Part shown: positions 46,583 through 56,242 of the stretch, in pieces
How positions within the stretch are numbered: the stretch's first letter is position 1
How the letters are laid out: every line of letters begins with the position of its first letter
From: Collimonas sp. OK607
GTDB lineage: Bacteria > Pseudomonadota > Gammaproteobacteria > Burkholderiales > Burkholderiaceae_D
Reading direction: 5' to 3'
Length of the DNA: 64,000 bases
Assembly (NCBI RefSeq): GCF_900111995.1
Contig: NZ_FOKF01000015.1
Coordinates: 47,575-111,574, forward strand
Notes under the pieces: model-generated
Told to the model about the DNA's origin: nothing
Databases searched by the model: none
What the model saw: the letters and a program-made list of their open reading frames with translations, nothing else
Translations under genes and position numbers: made by a program

Positions 46583-48070
46583 GTGAGACTTTCGAATATG
46601 GCTTTGGCATCGATGGGCACGCATCAAAATGTGATCGTGCCCCGGTATGACCGTCACCAGCTATCCCCCGGTATCGTGCAGCTAGGCCTGGGGGCCTTCC
46701 ATCGTGCACATGCGGCGGTATACACAGACCGTGCAATTGCGTCTGGCGATCAGCGCTGGGGAATTGTCGGCGTGTCTCTGCGCCAGGCGGACACCCGTGA
46801 TGCGCTTGCACCGCAAGACAATCTGTACACGGTGGTCGTGCGTGATGCCGATGGCGAGCGGTTGCATGTCGTTGGTGCATTGATCGCGTCGCTGTTGGCG
46901 CCTGAGAATCCGCAGGCGGTGCTGGCTGCGATGACAGATCCGCGCTGCCATGTGGTCAGCCTGACGGTGACTGAAAAGGGTTATGGCCATGATCCCGCCA
47001 CACGTGCCTTGCGTCTGGATCATCCCGATATTGCGCATGATCTGACGCATCCAGATGCACCGCGTTCTGCCATCGGTTTCATCGTGCGTGCGCTGGCGCT
47101 GCGCAAAAAGGCGGGGCTGCCGCCATTCACTGTACTGTCATGCGACAACCTGCCGTCGAATGGACTGACTACACGTGGCTTGGTGCTGGCATTCGCGGCA
47201 GCTGTCGATTCTGAACTGGCACACTGGATTGATACGCATGGCGCATTTCCGAATGCGATGGTGGATCGGATCGTGCCAAAAACCACCGACGATGACCGCG
47301 CCGGCGTTGCCACTCACCTTGGCGCCGACGATGCGTGGCCGGTGATGACCGAACCGTTCAGCCAGTGGGTGATCGAAGACCGGTTCGCCGGGCCGCGACC
47401 GCGCTGGGAGGATGCCGGAGCGACCATCGTGTCGGAAGTTGAACCCTACGAAAACGCCAAACTGCGCATGCTCAACGGCACCCATTCCAGCCTCGCTTAT
47501 CTGGGCGCCGTGATTGGCTACGTGACAGTCGATGAAGCCATCGCCGACGCAAGGCTGGCGAATTTCATTGCAGCCATGATGGTTGAAGAAATCGAGCCGA
47601 CGCTGTCGCTGTCGTTATCAAGTTCTGGCCTGGCCCAGTATCGCTCGGAATTGCTGGCGCGTTACCGCAATCCTGCGCTCAAGCACAAATTGCAGCAGAT
47701 TGCGATGGACGGCTCGCAGAAGCTGCCGCAGCGCTTGCTCGGTACCATCCGCGACCGCTTGCGTGCCGGCGCGTCCTGCAACCGGCTTTGTTTTGCGGTT
47801 GCTGGCTGGCTGCGTTACCTGGCGGGCAAGGACGAATCCGGCCTGGCCTATCAGATCTCGGATCCTCTCGCTGAAGTGTTGCATGCCGCCGCGACCAGTT
47901 CTTCAGATGCGGCGGGGCAGGTCGCAGCCTTGCTGGCGGTGCGTGAAGTGTTCGGCGATGACTTGCCTGGCAATCGGCAGTTCGTTTCCACATTGACTCA
48001 ACACCTGGAAAATATCAGTAAGCACGGAGTCGTTGAGGCGATGCGTGCTTTGGAGTCGGAAAAAACGTGA
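46583..48070 (+). CDS. uxuB: D-fructuronate reductase (mannonate oxidoreductase)
   Basis: A 495-residue polyol-type long-chain dehydrogenase. It has the N-terminal GIVQLGLGAFHRAHAAVYTDRAI dinucleotide region, then VVSLTVTEKGYGHDPATRAL, the catalytic segment SCDNLPSNGLTTRGLVLAFA, PNAMVDRIVPKTTDDDR, and ENAKLRMLNGTHSSLAYLGAVIG with the conserved Lys-Leu-Arg...Asn. It reduces D-fructuronate to D-mannonate with NADH. Mannitol and tagaturonate reductases are relatives; the presence of ManD favours UxuB. The start is GTG 46583 with GGAG seven bases upstream. Confidence 0.88.
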   Translation: MRLSNMALASMGTHQNVIVPRYDRHQLSPGIVQLGLGAFHRAHAAVYTDRAIASGDQRWGIVGVSLRQADTRDALAPQDNLYTVVVRDADGERLHVVGALIASLLAPENPQAVLAAMTDPRCHVVSLTVTEKGYGHDPATRALRLDHPDIAHDLTHPDAPRSAIGFIVRALALRKKAGLPPFTVLSCDNLPSNGLTTRGLVLAFAAAVDSELAHWIDTHGAFPNAMVDRIVPKTTDDDRAGVATHLGADDAWPVMTEPFSQWVIEDRFAGPRPRWEDAGATIVSEVEPYENAKLRMLNGTHSSLAYLGAVIGYVTVDEAIADARLANFIAAMMVEEIEPTLSLSLSSSGLAQYRSELLARYRNPALKHKLQQIAMDGSQKLPQRLLGTIRDRLRAGASCNRLCFAVAGWLRYLAGKDESGLAYQISDPLAEVLHAAATSSSDAAGQVAALLAVREVFGDDLPGNRQFVSTLTQHLENISKHGVVEAMRALESEKT

Positions 48071-48111
48071 GCACGTGCGGCGGCGCTGCCGCATGAATAA
48101 TAAAGGAGGGG

Positions 48112-49065
48112 ATGATGGGCATTGACAAACGTTTTGACATCGTCAGCCTGGGAGAGCCGATGATCGAACTCAATGAGATCGATTCCGCTCTGTATCGGCA
48201 AGGATTTGGCGGCGACACTGCCAACTTCGCGATTGCCGCGGCAAGGCAGGGGGCAAGCGTCGCCTACTGTACGCGGCTCGGTGACGATCGCTTCGGGCGC
48301 ATGTTTCTGGATTTGTGGGCGGCGGAAGGGATCGATACGTCTGGCGTCGGGGTTGATCCGGATGCGCATACCGGCGTGTATTTCGTCACCCATGGCGTCG
48401 ATGGCCATCAGTTTGAATACTTGCGCGCGGGATCTGCCGCCAGCCGCATGGGCGTTGATGATTTGCCGCTGGATATGCTCCGCGATACACGTTTCCTGCA
48501 TGTATCCGGTATCAGTCAGGCCATCAGCGCGACTGCCAGCGAAGCCGTGAACGCAGCGATTAAAGCTGCCCGCGCTGCCGGCGCATGTATCACCTACGAT
48601 CCGAATCTGCGCTTGCGCCTGTGGCCGCTGGCAAGGGCGAAAGCCACAATTGAAGCCACTATCTCGCAAATTGATATCTTCCTGCCCAGCCTCGATGAAG
48701 CATTGATTCTGGCTGATACCGATAGCCGCGATGGCGTATTTGCATGGTGCGCCCGTCACGGTGCGAAGAAAGTTGTACTCAAGTGCGGTGCAGAAGGTGC
48801 ATGGGTCTGGCAAGACAATGATGGCTTGCCGCGGCATGTACCAGGATTCGCAGTGCAACCGGTCGACGCCACCGGCGCCGGCGATTGTTTTGACGGTAGC
48901 CTGGTTGCACGTCTTGCCGTCGGCGAAAGTTTGCTGGACGCAGTGCGTTACGCCAACGTGGCTGCGGCAATCTCGACGACCGGATACGGGGCTATCGCGC
49001 CAATTCCGCATCAGGCCGATGTTCTCATCAGGTTAGCAGAGCAAATAACGGAGGCAACCACTTGA
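48112..49065 (+). CDS. kdgK: 2-keto-3-deoxygluconate kinase (PfkB family)
   Basis: A 317-residue ribokinase-fold sugar kinase. It has DIVSLGEPMIELNEI, GFGGDTANFAIAAARQGASVAYCTRLGDDRFG, and the C-terminal signature VDATGAGDCFDGSLVARL with the catalytic Asp. It phosphorylates 2-keto-3-deoxygluconate to the 6-phosphate, feeding the Entner-Doudoroff aldolase (not in this window). A strong ribosome site (AGGAGGGG) precedes ATG 48112; ATG 48115 is also in frame. It completes the linear uronate pathway here. Confidence 0.9.
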   Translation: MMGIDKRFDIVSLGEPMIELNEIDSALYRQGFGGDTANFAIAAARQGASVAYCTRLGDDRFGRMFLDLWAAEGIDTSGVGVDPDAHTGVYFVTHGVDGHQFEYLRAGSAASRMGVDDLPLDMLRDTRFLHVSGISQAISATASEAVNAAIKAARAAGACITYDPNLRLRLWPLARAKATIEATISQIDIFLPSLDEALILADTDSRDGVFAWCARHGAKKVVLKCGAEGAWVWQDNDGLPRHVPGFAVQPVDATGAGDCFDGSLVARLAVGESLLDAVRYANVAAAISTTGYGAIAPIPHQADVLIRLAEQITEATT

Positions 49066-49083
49066 GCGCCCCAGTTAATTAAC

Positions 49084-49124
49084 GCGGAAAACTCCGCAAT
49101 CCCCTTCAGGCGCCGACTCGGCGC
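49084..49124 (+). terminator. Hairpins after kdgK
   Basis: GCGGA/TCCGC (49084-49097) and the perfect palindrome GCGCCGACTCGGCGC (49110-49124), followed by TTT. They lie 20-60 bases after the kdgK stop and probably end the uronate transcript. Confidence 0.55.
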
Positions 49125-49265
49125 TTTCCATGATGAGTGGTGGTTTAAAACCGCTCAGGGGAGAATTCGCGCCCGCGCCACATCAAAAGTGTGTCGGACG
49201 CTTTACTTAGTAGCGCCGTAGTTTCCAAGCAGCATTCGATAATCTAAATATAAATAGGGACTGAA

Positions 49266-50447
49266 ATGAAGACGAAAAGCACTTTGATGATGGCAGGAGT
49301 GATGGCAATGTCGGTCGGGGCAGCGTGTGACGCATATGCGCAAACCAATGTGACCATTTACGGGATTGTAGACGCGGCAATCGTGTACTCAAGCAACCAG
49401 GGCGGTAAATCCAATATTTACGAACGTAGCGGCAATTTAGCGGGTAGCCGGCTTGGGTTTAGAGGGAATGAAGATCTGGGCGGCGGCTTGAGTGCGCTAT
49501 TTGTTTTGGAAAACGGCTTTAATGTCGACGACGGCAGCCTGGGCGCCGCCAATACCCTGTTCAATCGCCAGTCGTATGTCGGTCTCAACAGTAACGCCGG
49601 CGGCAGCCTGACCGTGGGACGTCAATACACCCCGTATTACCTGTTCGTCGGTCCGGTCGGCCCGACCAGTTCCTTGACCGGCGCCACCGGAGCCCATCCA
49701 GGCGACATCGACGGACTCGACACCACGATCCGCATCAATAATTCGCTGACTTATACGTCGCCGGTTTTTGGTGGCGCACAAGTGAGTGCGCAGTATGGTT
49801 TTGGCGAGACAGCCGGCTCGACCGGGACAGGCAATGCTTTCAGCGTCGGCTTGAAGTATGACATCAATGACTTTAAATTTGCCTTGGGCTACCTGAAGCT
49901 GAAAAATGGTGCGAACCTCAGCGCCGGCTGGAGCTCCACAGCTGCGGGCAGTTTCTCGACGTCCGTCATCAACAAGGGCTATCTCTCAGCTGAATCGGTG
50001 CAGTTCATTGCCGGCGGCGCACGTTATAAGATCGGTCAATTGGAGTTGGGCGTCAACGCGTCCAATGTGCAATATGAGCCGGGTCTGGGTTCGCTGTTTT
50101 CCAATACTGCGACCTTCAATACCGGCGGCGTACTCGCAACCTACCAGCTGACACAGGCACTCTTCGTCAGTGGCGGCTACAGCTACACCAAAGAAAAGAA
50201 GGCCAACGGCATCACCGATCCGGCCAAATACCAGCAGCTGGCTCTGGAGCAAACCTACTCCCTGTCAAAGCGCACAGCGTTGTACGCGCTTGAGGCGTAT
50301 CAGTATGCAAAAGGCAAAACGGTGGGTGCGGCCGGTGGTGCAAGCCAGGTCAATGCCGTTGCGGTGGTGGGTGATTCACAAAACGGCACGCCATCCGGTG
50401 GACGCAATCAAACAGTGCTGATGGCCGGGATTCGCCATTCGTTCTAA
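49266..50447 (+). CDS. Outer-membrane porin (Gram-negative general porin type)
   Basis: A 393-residue porin, paralogous in type to the one at 15818. The signal peptide MKTKSTLMMAGVMAMSVGAACDAYA precedes QTNVTIYGIVDAAIVYSS. Further marks are GFRGNEDLGGGLSALFVLENGF, NRQSYVGLNSNAGGSLTVGRQYTPYYLF and the terminal GIRHSF. It lies after the uronate operon and before the GH2/GH3 genes, so it may pass their sugar products or uronates (inference). Its final Ser-Phe-stop codons are the first unit of a 9-bp triple repeat. Confidence 0.92.
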   Translation: MKTKSTLMMAGVMAMSVGAACDAYAQTNVTIYGIVDAAIVYSSNQGGKSNIYERSGNLAGSRLGFRGNEDLGGGLSALFVLENGFNVDDGSLGAANTLFNRQSYVGLNSNAGGSLTVGRQYTPYYLFVGPVGPTSSLTGATGAHPGDIDGLDTTIRINNSLTYTSPVFGGAQVSAQYGFGETAGSTGTGNAFSVGLKYDINDFKFALGYLKLKNGANLSAGWSSTAAGSFSTSVINKGYLSAESVQFIAGGARYKIGQLELGVNASNVQYEPGLGSLFSNTATFNTGGVLATYQLTQALFVSGGYSYTKEKKANGITDPAKYQQLALEQTYSLSKRTALYALEAYQYAKGKTVGAAGGASQVNAVAVVGDSQNGTPSGGRNQTVLMAGIRHSF

Positions 50448-50465
50448 TCGTTCTGATTGTTCTAC
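50439..50465 (+). repeat. Three 9-bp tandem repeats across the porin stop
   Basis: TCGTTCTAA, TCGTTCTGA, TTGTTCTAC. The first TAA is the stop codon, and the second unit adds an in-frame TGA. Confidence 0.75.
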
Positions 50466-50499
50466 TTATTGCGGCTTCTGCGGATTATAAAAAAAGAAG

Positions 50500-50536
50500 C
50501 CACGGCCTTGATCCCAGCCTCCCCAAAAGGCTGTGG
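50500..50536 (+). terminator. Hairpin after the porin gene
   Basis: CCACGGCCTT (50500-50509) pairs with AAGGCTGTGG (50527-50536), one mismatch. An overlapping GCTTCT/AGAAGC pair (50474-50500) could form an alternative fold. There is no T tract. Confidence 0.4.
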
Positions 50537-50579
50537 ATATAAGGCTTGAATCAACACGCCTGCCCGTAAAATATTTTGC

Positions 50580-50790
50580 ATCTGTGTTCAGTTCCCATAC
50601 CCGGAAAATTTTTGTGTTCCGGCGGGGACGGTGAGAACACGCGCGTTGAAATATCGGACGGGATTCAATTGCGCTGTGTCTATGGGGTGGTATCTGGCCC
50701 AGGCGCGGCGCTGTGCTGTTCAACAACGTTGGAGCGAGACCGAAATGAAAAACATGTTGATTGCCGATAATACAGACAACAAAAAAATAT
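50580..50790 (+). repeat. Duplicated 5' leader, copy 1 (before GH2)
   Basis: This leader and first codons are strongly similar to 53715-53850 before the GH3 gene. Shared blocks are TTCAG-CCATACCCGG-like, GTGTTC-GG, CGGCGCTGTGC and GTTGGAGCGAGACC, then the start codons. Copy 1 has about 62 extra bases (roughly 50640-50703) flanked by GCG. Confidence 0.75.
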
Positions 50791-53609
50791 CTTTAAGAAG
50801 TGAGACGGTGGCTCGGAAATTTCTTGCAAAGAAATTGACGCTCGTCGTCGCAGTAAGTCTGGCTGTAGCCATTGCGGGATGCGGCGGAGGCGGCGGGGAC
50901 GGAATCGGAAGCGGAAGCGGAAGCGGAAGCGGCGGTTCGAATGCCGCGGTGGACGCAAGCGCATTGCGCACTACCACGGTTCTGAACCAGCAAAACTGGA
51001 AATTCATGCTGGACGAAACAAATAGCCTGGACAACACGAGCGCGGCGAACGCCTTAGCGAATGGCGGTCAGGCAATTACCCTGCCGCACACGTGGAACGC
51101 TACCGATGCTGCCAGTACCAGCAGCACCGTTCCTTACTATCGCGGTATTGGCTGGTATCGTCTCGATTTTACTAATGCAGGTACCGGCGCCAGCCAGTGG
51201 CTGCAATTCGACGGTGCCAGCATCGTTGCCGACGTCTGGCTGAATGGCGTCAAGCTCGGCACCCACAGCGGCGCATTCAGTGCATTCCGTTTTGATGTAA
51301 CCAGCCTGTTGAAACCAGGCACGAACACCTTGGTGGTCAAGGCCAACAACAGCGCCGCTGTCACCGGCAGCGACCCGACCGCGGTCGCCCCGCTCGCTGG
51401 CGACTTCAATATGTCTGGCGGTCTGTATCGCAGTGTCTCGCTGGTTTCCGCCCCGAACACCGCCCACTTCGCGCTTAATGACCTGGGTAGTTCCGGCATC
51501 TATGCCAAGACCACCGCGATCAGCAGTGGCAGTGCCTCAGTCAACGTGAACGCCAAGCTCAGCAACGGTTCCAAGGCGGACGGCACATATACCGTCCGGG
51601 CAGCACTGGTGGATGCGAGCGGCAACGTCGCCGGTTCCAGCACCAATACCGTCACGATCAAGGCCGGTACAGATACGGCACTGGCCCAGGATGTGGCGGT
51701 GGCCCAGCCGCACCTGTGGAACGGCATGGCCGACCCGTATCTGTACACACTGGTGGTTGATCTCCGCGATAGCAATGGCAATCCGGTCGACCGGGTAGTG
51801 CAGAAATTTGGTATCCGCCAGATGTCCTTCGATGCGAACAAGGGCTTCCTCCTCAACGGCAAATCCTACCCGCTGCACGGCGTCAACATGCACCAGGACG
51901 CACTGGGCAAGGGTTGGGCGATTTCCGATGCGGATACCGATGAAAAGCTCGATGTGATCAAGGAAATCGGTGCCAACACCATTCGTCTGGCGCACTTTCA
52001 GCAAGCAGACTACACCTACGCGCAAGCTGACAAGTTAGGATTCGTGATCTGGGCGGAGAATGGATTTGTCAATACATCCATTACCAATGCTGATTGTAAG
52101 GCCGGTGCTACCGTTCCTCCGACCTCTTTCGTGGACAACCTGAAACAGCAAACGCAGGAATTGATTCGCCAGAATTTCAACCACGCCTCGATCGGTATGT
52201 GGTCAATTGCCAATGAAGTCGGGTTTGCGTGCGGCGGAGGCAATACCGCGCTGCCGATGCTGCAAACCTTGCAGACGCTGTCAAAAGCAGAAGATCCAAG
52301 TCGTGTCACCACGCTCGCTGACGTTGCTGCTCTCAGTGGGGCTGCTGATACCGGTGGCATTACAGATACCTGGGGAATCAATCGTTACTTCGGATGGTAC
52401 AATAATTTTCTGGATCAGGCGTCTTTGTTAGGGGCGCATCTGGATGCGTTGCACGCGTTGCATCCGGCACAGCCGATGGGCATGTCCGAATACGGCGCCG
52501 GCGCGGCGCTCAGCGATCAGACCGATAATCCCTTGGGCGGCGTGGTTACAAGCTTCGACTTGAGCGGTGGGGTAGTCCGCAATTATCAGCCTGAAGGCTA
52601 TGCCAGCTATGTGCACGAGCAGACCTACACGCAAATGCTCGCTCGTCCGTATATGTGGGGCACCTATGTGTGGAACATGTTCGACTTCGGTTCCGGCATC
52701 CGTAACGAAGGCGATGTTCGCGGCGTCAACACCAAGGGGCTGGTCAGCTATGATCACCAGACCAGGAAGGATCCGTTCTTCTTCTACCAGGCAAACTGGC
52801 GGACGGATATTCCAGTGGTTCATATCACCGGACATCGCTACACCAACCGCGCTTACACGGTGGCCGACGTCAAGGTCTACAGCAACACGGATTCGACTAC
52901 GCTGACGGTCAATGGCACGGCGGTCGGCACGATGACTGCCAGCCAGTGCGTCATGAACACGCCGAATCTTTCCACACCGGCCACGCCAATCGCTGTACCC
53001 AATACCTGCCTGTTCAAGAACGTGGCGTTGACAGTCGGCACCAACAGCCTGGTGGCGACCGGTTCGCGCAGTGGCAAGAATGCGGTCGATGAAGCGAGCT
53101 GGACGCTGAGCAGTGATAACGCAAGCAACGTCTACATTGCGGTGGGGCAGGCAGCGACAGGCTTTATCTCGTCGACCGGTCACCGCTATGGCTCGGACAA
53201 TTTCTTCGCGGGCGGCGTGCCGAGTAACGCTACTGTTCTGAACGTGAGCAATGCGAGCGACCAGAAACTCTGGAGCAATGTCCGCATGGGTGCTTCGTTC
53301 TCGTACAACATTCCAGTCGCCAACGGTACCTATAGCGTCACACCAGGTTTCCTTGAGCCAGCGACGGCAGCCACCACGGGCAGTCGCCTCATCACTGTGA
53401 CGGCCAACGGCGGCGGCGCGAACACGACCCCGATCTCGGGTCTGGACGTGTTTGCTATAGCGGGCGGCAACAAGAGAGCGTACACCGCACCGGCCTTCAA
53501 CGTGACGGTGACCAACGGCGTGCTGCATCTGACCTTCACGGGAACGGGTACGGGGACAGGGGCAGCGAATCAGGCTGTTGTTTCCAATCTCGCGATCGTC
53601 AAGCAGTAG
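50745..53609 (+). CDS. Glycoside hydrolase family 2 lipoprotein (beta-galactosidase-like)
   Basis: 954 residues from ATG 50745 (GGAGCGAG upstream). A long basic N-region precedes the hydrophobic stretch and lipobox AIAGC (Cys46), then a Gly-Ser linker. GH2 domains follow: jelly roll (~70-230; WNATDAAS, WYRLDFTN), Ig-like (~240-350), and TIM barrel (~355-640) with the acid/base E491 in SIANEVG and the nucleophile E582 in GMSEYGAG. Extra C-terminal beta domains (~680-954) may bind carbohydrate. It is membrane-anchored, so it acts outside the cytosol. The sugar (galactoside, glucuronide or mannoside) is not determinable. It probably shares regulation with GH3 through a duplicated leader. Confidence 0.88.
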   Translation: MKNMLIADNTDNKKISLRSETVARKFLAKKLTLVVAVSLAVAIAGCGGGGGDGIGSGSGSGSGGSNAAVDASALRTTTVLNQQNWKFMLDETNSLDNTSAANALANGGQAITLPHTWNATDAASTSSTVPYYRGIGWYRLDFTNAGTGASQWLQFDGASIVADVWLNGVKLGTHSGAFSAFRFDVTSLLKPGTNTLVVKANNSAAVTGSDPTAVAPLAGDFNMSGGLYRSVSLVSAPNTAHFALNDLGSSGIYAKTTAISSGSASVNVNAKLSNGSKADGTYTVRAALVDASGNVAGSSTNTVTIKAGTDTALAQDVAVAQPHLWNGMADPYLYTLVVDLRDSNGNPVDRVVQKFGIRQMSFDANKGFLLNGKSYPLHGVNMHQDALGKGWAISDADTDEKLDVIKEIGANTIRLAHFQQADYTYAQADKLGFVIWAENGFVNTSITNADCKAGATVPPTSFVDNLKQQTQELIRQNFNHASIGMWSIANEVGFACGGGNTALPMLQTLQTLSKAEDPSRVTTLADVAALSGAADTGGITDTWGINRYFGWYNNFLDQASLLGAHLDALHALHPAQPMGMSEYGAGAALSDQTDNPLGGVVTSFDLSGGVVRNYQPEGYASYVHEQTYTQMLARPYMWGTYVWNMFDFGSGIRNEGDVRGVNTKGLVSYDHQTRKDPFFFYQANWRTDIPVVHITGHRYTNRAYTVADVKVYSNTDSTTLTVNGTAVGTMTASQCVMNTPNLSTPATPIAVPNTCLFKNVALTVGTNSLVATGSRSGKNAVDEASWTLSSDNASNVYIAVGQAATGFISSTGHRYGSDNFFAGGVPSNATVLNVSNASDQKLWSNVRMGASFSYNIPVANGTYSVTPGFLEPATAATTGSRLITVTANGGGANTTPISGLDVFAIAGGNKRAYTAPAFNVTVTNGVLHLTFTGTGTGTGAANQAVVSNLAIVKQ

Positions 53610-53714
53610 CCATTTTCCCGCACCTGCAGATCGGATAAGCGCCCCCGTCTTCTAGCGAAGTAGGGGGCAGGCTTTACCGGATTTTTACTCTGGTGCGTGA
53701 ATTATTTCACGCCC

Positions 53715-53850
53715 GTATTCAGCTCTCATATCCGGTTTTTGTGTGTTCTGGAGGAGGGTGCAAGAATACGCGGCGCTGTGCAGTTCAACTACGTTGGAGC
53801 GAGACCAAAATGAAAAGCATGTTGATGGCCGATGATACGAACAACGTCGC
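53715..53850 (+). repeat. Duplicated 5' leader, copy 2 (before GH3)
   Basis: This is the counterpart of 50580-50790 without the 62-base insert. It includes the ribosome site GGAGCGAGACC, the start and the codons for MKSMLMADDT (compare MKNMLIADNT in GH2). Confidence 0.75.
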
Positions 53851-56242
53851 ACAGCAATTTTGTGCAGGCAAAAAGAGAATATCTTTAGAGAAGAGAGCAA
53901 GCGCTCATAAGCTCTTTACAAAAAAATGGACTGTGCTCATCCCGGCAAGTCTGGGCCTGGCCTTGACCTTCGGGCTTGCCGCTTGCAGTGGCGGCGGCGA
54001 CCAGATCGCGGCCGAGACCGAGATGGACCGGGCCCTGAAAATGACGCATCCATGGATGGACAAGCTACTCTTGCCCGAACAGCGGGCGACGCTGCTGGTT
54101 TCCGCGATGACGCTGACCCAGAAGCAAGAACAGCTTATCGGCCAGGGAGGGTTGGTCCCGGAACTTCCCCAATGTTATGGCGCGCGCCACGTTCCCGGAA
54201 TCCCGGCGCTTGAGATCCCGACGCTGCGCATCACCAACGGCCCGGTCGGCGTCGGCCAGAACGATTGCGTTCCGGCACAATATGCCGATCCTACAAACCC
54301 GCTTACGTTTCTGACCAGCCCTCATTCGGCCCCGGCAACCGCCTTGCCGTCAGGTATGGCCGTCGCCGCGTCGTTCGACACTGCGGTCGCCACCCAGTTC
54401 GGTAACGTGATCGGCATCGAATCGAATAACCTCGCGCTGCACGTGTTGGAAGGGCCGGGCCTGAACCTGGCGCGCAACCCGACATTGGGCCGGAATTTCG
54501 AGTATTTCGGCGAAGATCCGCTGCTTACCGGCACCATGGGTGTCGCCGAGATCAAGGCCATCCAGTCACACGGCGTCATTGCGATGGCCAAGCATCTGGT
54601 GGCCAACGAGCAGGAAACGAATCGCATGACGATCAACGAGAACATCGACGACAAGGTGTTGCATGAGCTCTATCTGCTGCCGTTCGAAATGGCAGTCAAG
54701 GACGGCGAGGTTGCGTCTGTGATGTGTTCGTATAATTCGGTCAACGGTTACTCCATGTGCGAAAACAAGCATATCCTGACCGACGTGCTGCGTGGCCAGT
54801 GGGGCTTTACGGGCTATGTCCAGTCAGACTTCTTTGCATCGCACAGTGTGGTGGCCACAATGCTCGCCGGCCTGGATCACGAGATGCCGGGAGTAAGCTT
54901 TCCAGCCGCGGGCATCATAAGCTACTGGACGGCCGATAACCTGAATGCGGCACTCGCGGCGAAGCAGATCGCGGTGTCGAACATTGACACCGCGCTGACA
55001 CGTCGTTACACGCAGATGTTCAAGTTTGGCATTTTCGACAGGCCGGTGGCGCAGACCCCAATCGATCAAGCCGGTGATGGTGCGATCGCACGCTCGATGG
55101 GCGAGCAAACGGCCGTGTTGCTGAAAAATGCTAACAGCCTGTTACCGTTTGATGCCAAGACGGTCAAGACTGTGGCGCTGATCGGTAAGGCGACCTACGC
55201 GGACACGGCAGTTACCGGTTGCTGCGGTGGCAGTTCCGACGTTATTCCGCTGTACTCGGTAAAACCGCTGCAGGGCATGCAGAACACGTTGGCCCAGCTG
55301 GGATCGAGTGCGACGGTAAATCTGGTCGTCGTTGCCGAAGACAACAGCAATCTTGCTGCCGCGGTCGACGCTGCCAGCAAGGCCGATGTCGTGGTCATCA
55401 TGGCTGGCACGCTGGCGGAAGAGGGACAGGACCGCCCGAGCATCTCGCTGGACGGTGGCGACTACATGAACACCACTAAAACCTATATCAACCACAACCA
55501 GAACGCCATGATAACGGCGGTTATTGCGGCCAATCCGACTAAGACCGCAGTCGTTCTAAAGGACAACGCGTCGGCGCTCTTGCCATGGATCGACCAGGTT
55601 CCGGCGGTGCTGGAAGTATGGTTCCCCGGTCAGGAGGATGGCAACATCGTGGCTAATTTGCTGTTCGGTACCGTCAATCCGTCGGGCAAACTGCCGGTCA
55701 CATTCCCGAAGAACGATGGCGACTGGCCGGCGAATACGCCAGCGCAGTTTCCTGGAGTGCCGGTGAACGGAAAATCGACGGTTACTTACTCTGAAGGCCT
55801 GAATATCGGCTACCGCTGGTACGATGCCCAAGCCATCGCACCGTTGTTCGAGTTCGGCTATGGCCTGTCTTACACCACGTTCACAGTCGCGAATCTCACG
55901 GTCTCACCCCAGGTGACGGACGGCACGACGCCGATTACCGTAACCGTCGATGTCCAGAACACCGGCAGCAGGGACGGCGCTGAAGTACCGCAGGTGTATC
56001 TCGGTCTGCCTGGAACCGGCGAACCGACGAAGCGCCTGGTCGCGTTCAAGAAGGTTGCGCTGAAAGCGGGGGAGAAGAAGACCGTCTCCATCACCATCGA
56101 TCCGAAGGCCAGCAGTCATCCGCTCAGCGTCTGGGACAGCAGCGCACAGCAATGGAGCATCGTCAGTGGCCAGTTCAAGGTTCTCGTTGGTAATTCGTCG
56201 AGAAACCTGAATCTCAATAGTACGATCACCGTCAATAAGTAA
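53810..56242 (+). CDS. Glycoside hydrolase family 3 lipoprotein (beta-glucosidase-like)
   Basis: 810 residues from ATG 53810. The lipobox is GLAAC (Cys59) after an unusually long N-region. The N-terminal barrel carries LEGPGLNLARNPTLGRNFEYFGEDPLLTG and KHLVANEQETNR, and the nucleophile is D340 in VQSDFFASHS. The second alpha/beta sandwich domain (~430-650) has MAGTLAEEGQDRPSISLDG. The C-terminal fibronectin-III-like domain (~700-800) has VQNTGSRDGAEVPQVYLG. It removes terminal beta-linked glucose or xylose from oligosaccharides at the cell envelope. It lies 200 bases after GH2. The stop codon begins a 12-bp tandem array. Confidence 0.92.
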   Translation: MKSMLMADDTNNVAQQFCAGKKRISLEKRASAHKLFTKKWTVLIPASLGLALTFGLAACSGGGDQIAAETEMDRALKMTHPWMDKLLLPEQRATLLVSAMTLTQKQEQLIGQGGLVPELPQCYGARHVPGIPALEIPTLRITNGPVGVGQNDCVPAQYADPTNPLTFLTSPHSAPATALPSGMAVAASFDTAVATQFGNVIGIESNNLALHVLEGPGLNLARNPTLGRNFEYFGEDPLLTGTMGVAEIKAIQSHGVIAMAKHLVANEQETNRMTINENIDDKVLHELYLLPFEMAVKDGEVASVMCSYNSVNGYSMCENKHILTDVLRGQWGFTGYVQSDFFASHSVVATMLAGLDHEMPGVSFPAAGIISYWTADNLNAALAAKQIAVSNIDTALTRRYTQMFKFGIFDRPVAQTPIDQAGDGAIARSMGEQTAVLLKNANSLLPFDAKTVKTVALIGKATYADTAVTGCCGGSSDVIPLYSVKPLQGMQNTLAQLGSSATVNLVVVAEDNSNLAAAVDAASKADVVVIMAGTLAEEGQDRPSISLDGGDYMNTTKTYINHNQNAMITAVIAANPTKTAVVLKDNASALLPWIDQVPAVLEVWFPGQEDGNIVANLLFGTVNPSGKLPVTFPKNDGDWPANTPAQFPGVPVNGKSTVTYSEGLNIGYRWYDAQAIAPLFEFGYGLSYTTFTVANLTVSPQVTDGTTPITVTVDVQNTGSRDGAEVPQVYLGLPGTGEPTKRLVAFKKVALKAGEKKTVSITIDPKASSHPLSVWDSSAQQWSIVSGQFKVLVGNSSRNLNLNSTITVNK

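Noticed and set aside
50907..50936. GGAAGC hexamer repeat in the GH2 gene as a phase-variation tract
   Set aside because: The unit is 6 bp, so slippage keeps the frame. It encodes the Gly-Ser linker after the lipobox, a normal feature of such lipoproteins.
52428..53528. Long open frame antisense to the GH2 C-terminal region
   Set aside because: Shadow of the GH2 gene; it lacks a start context and motifs.
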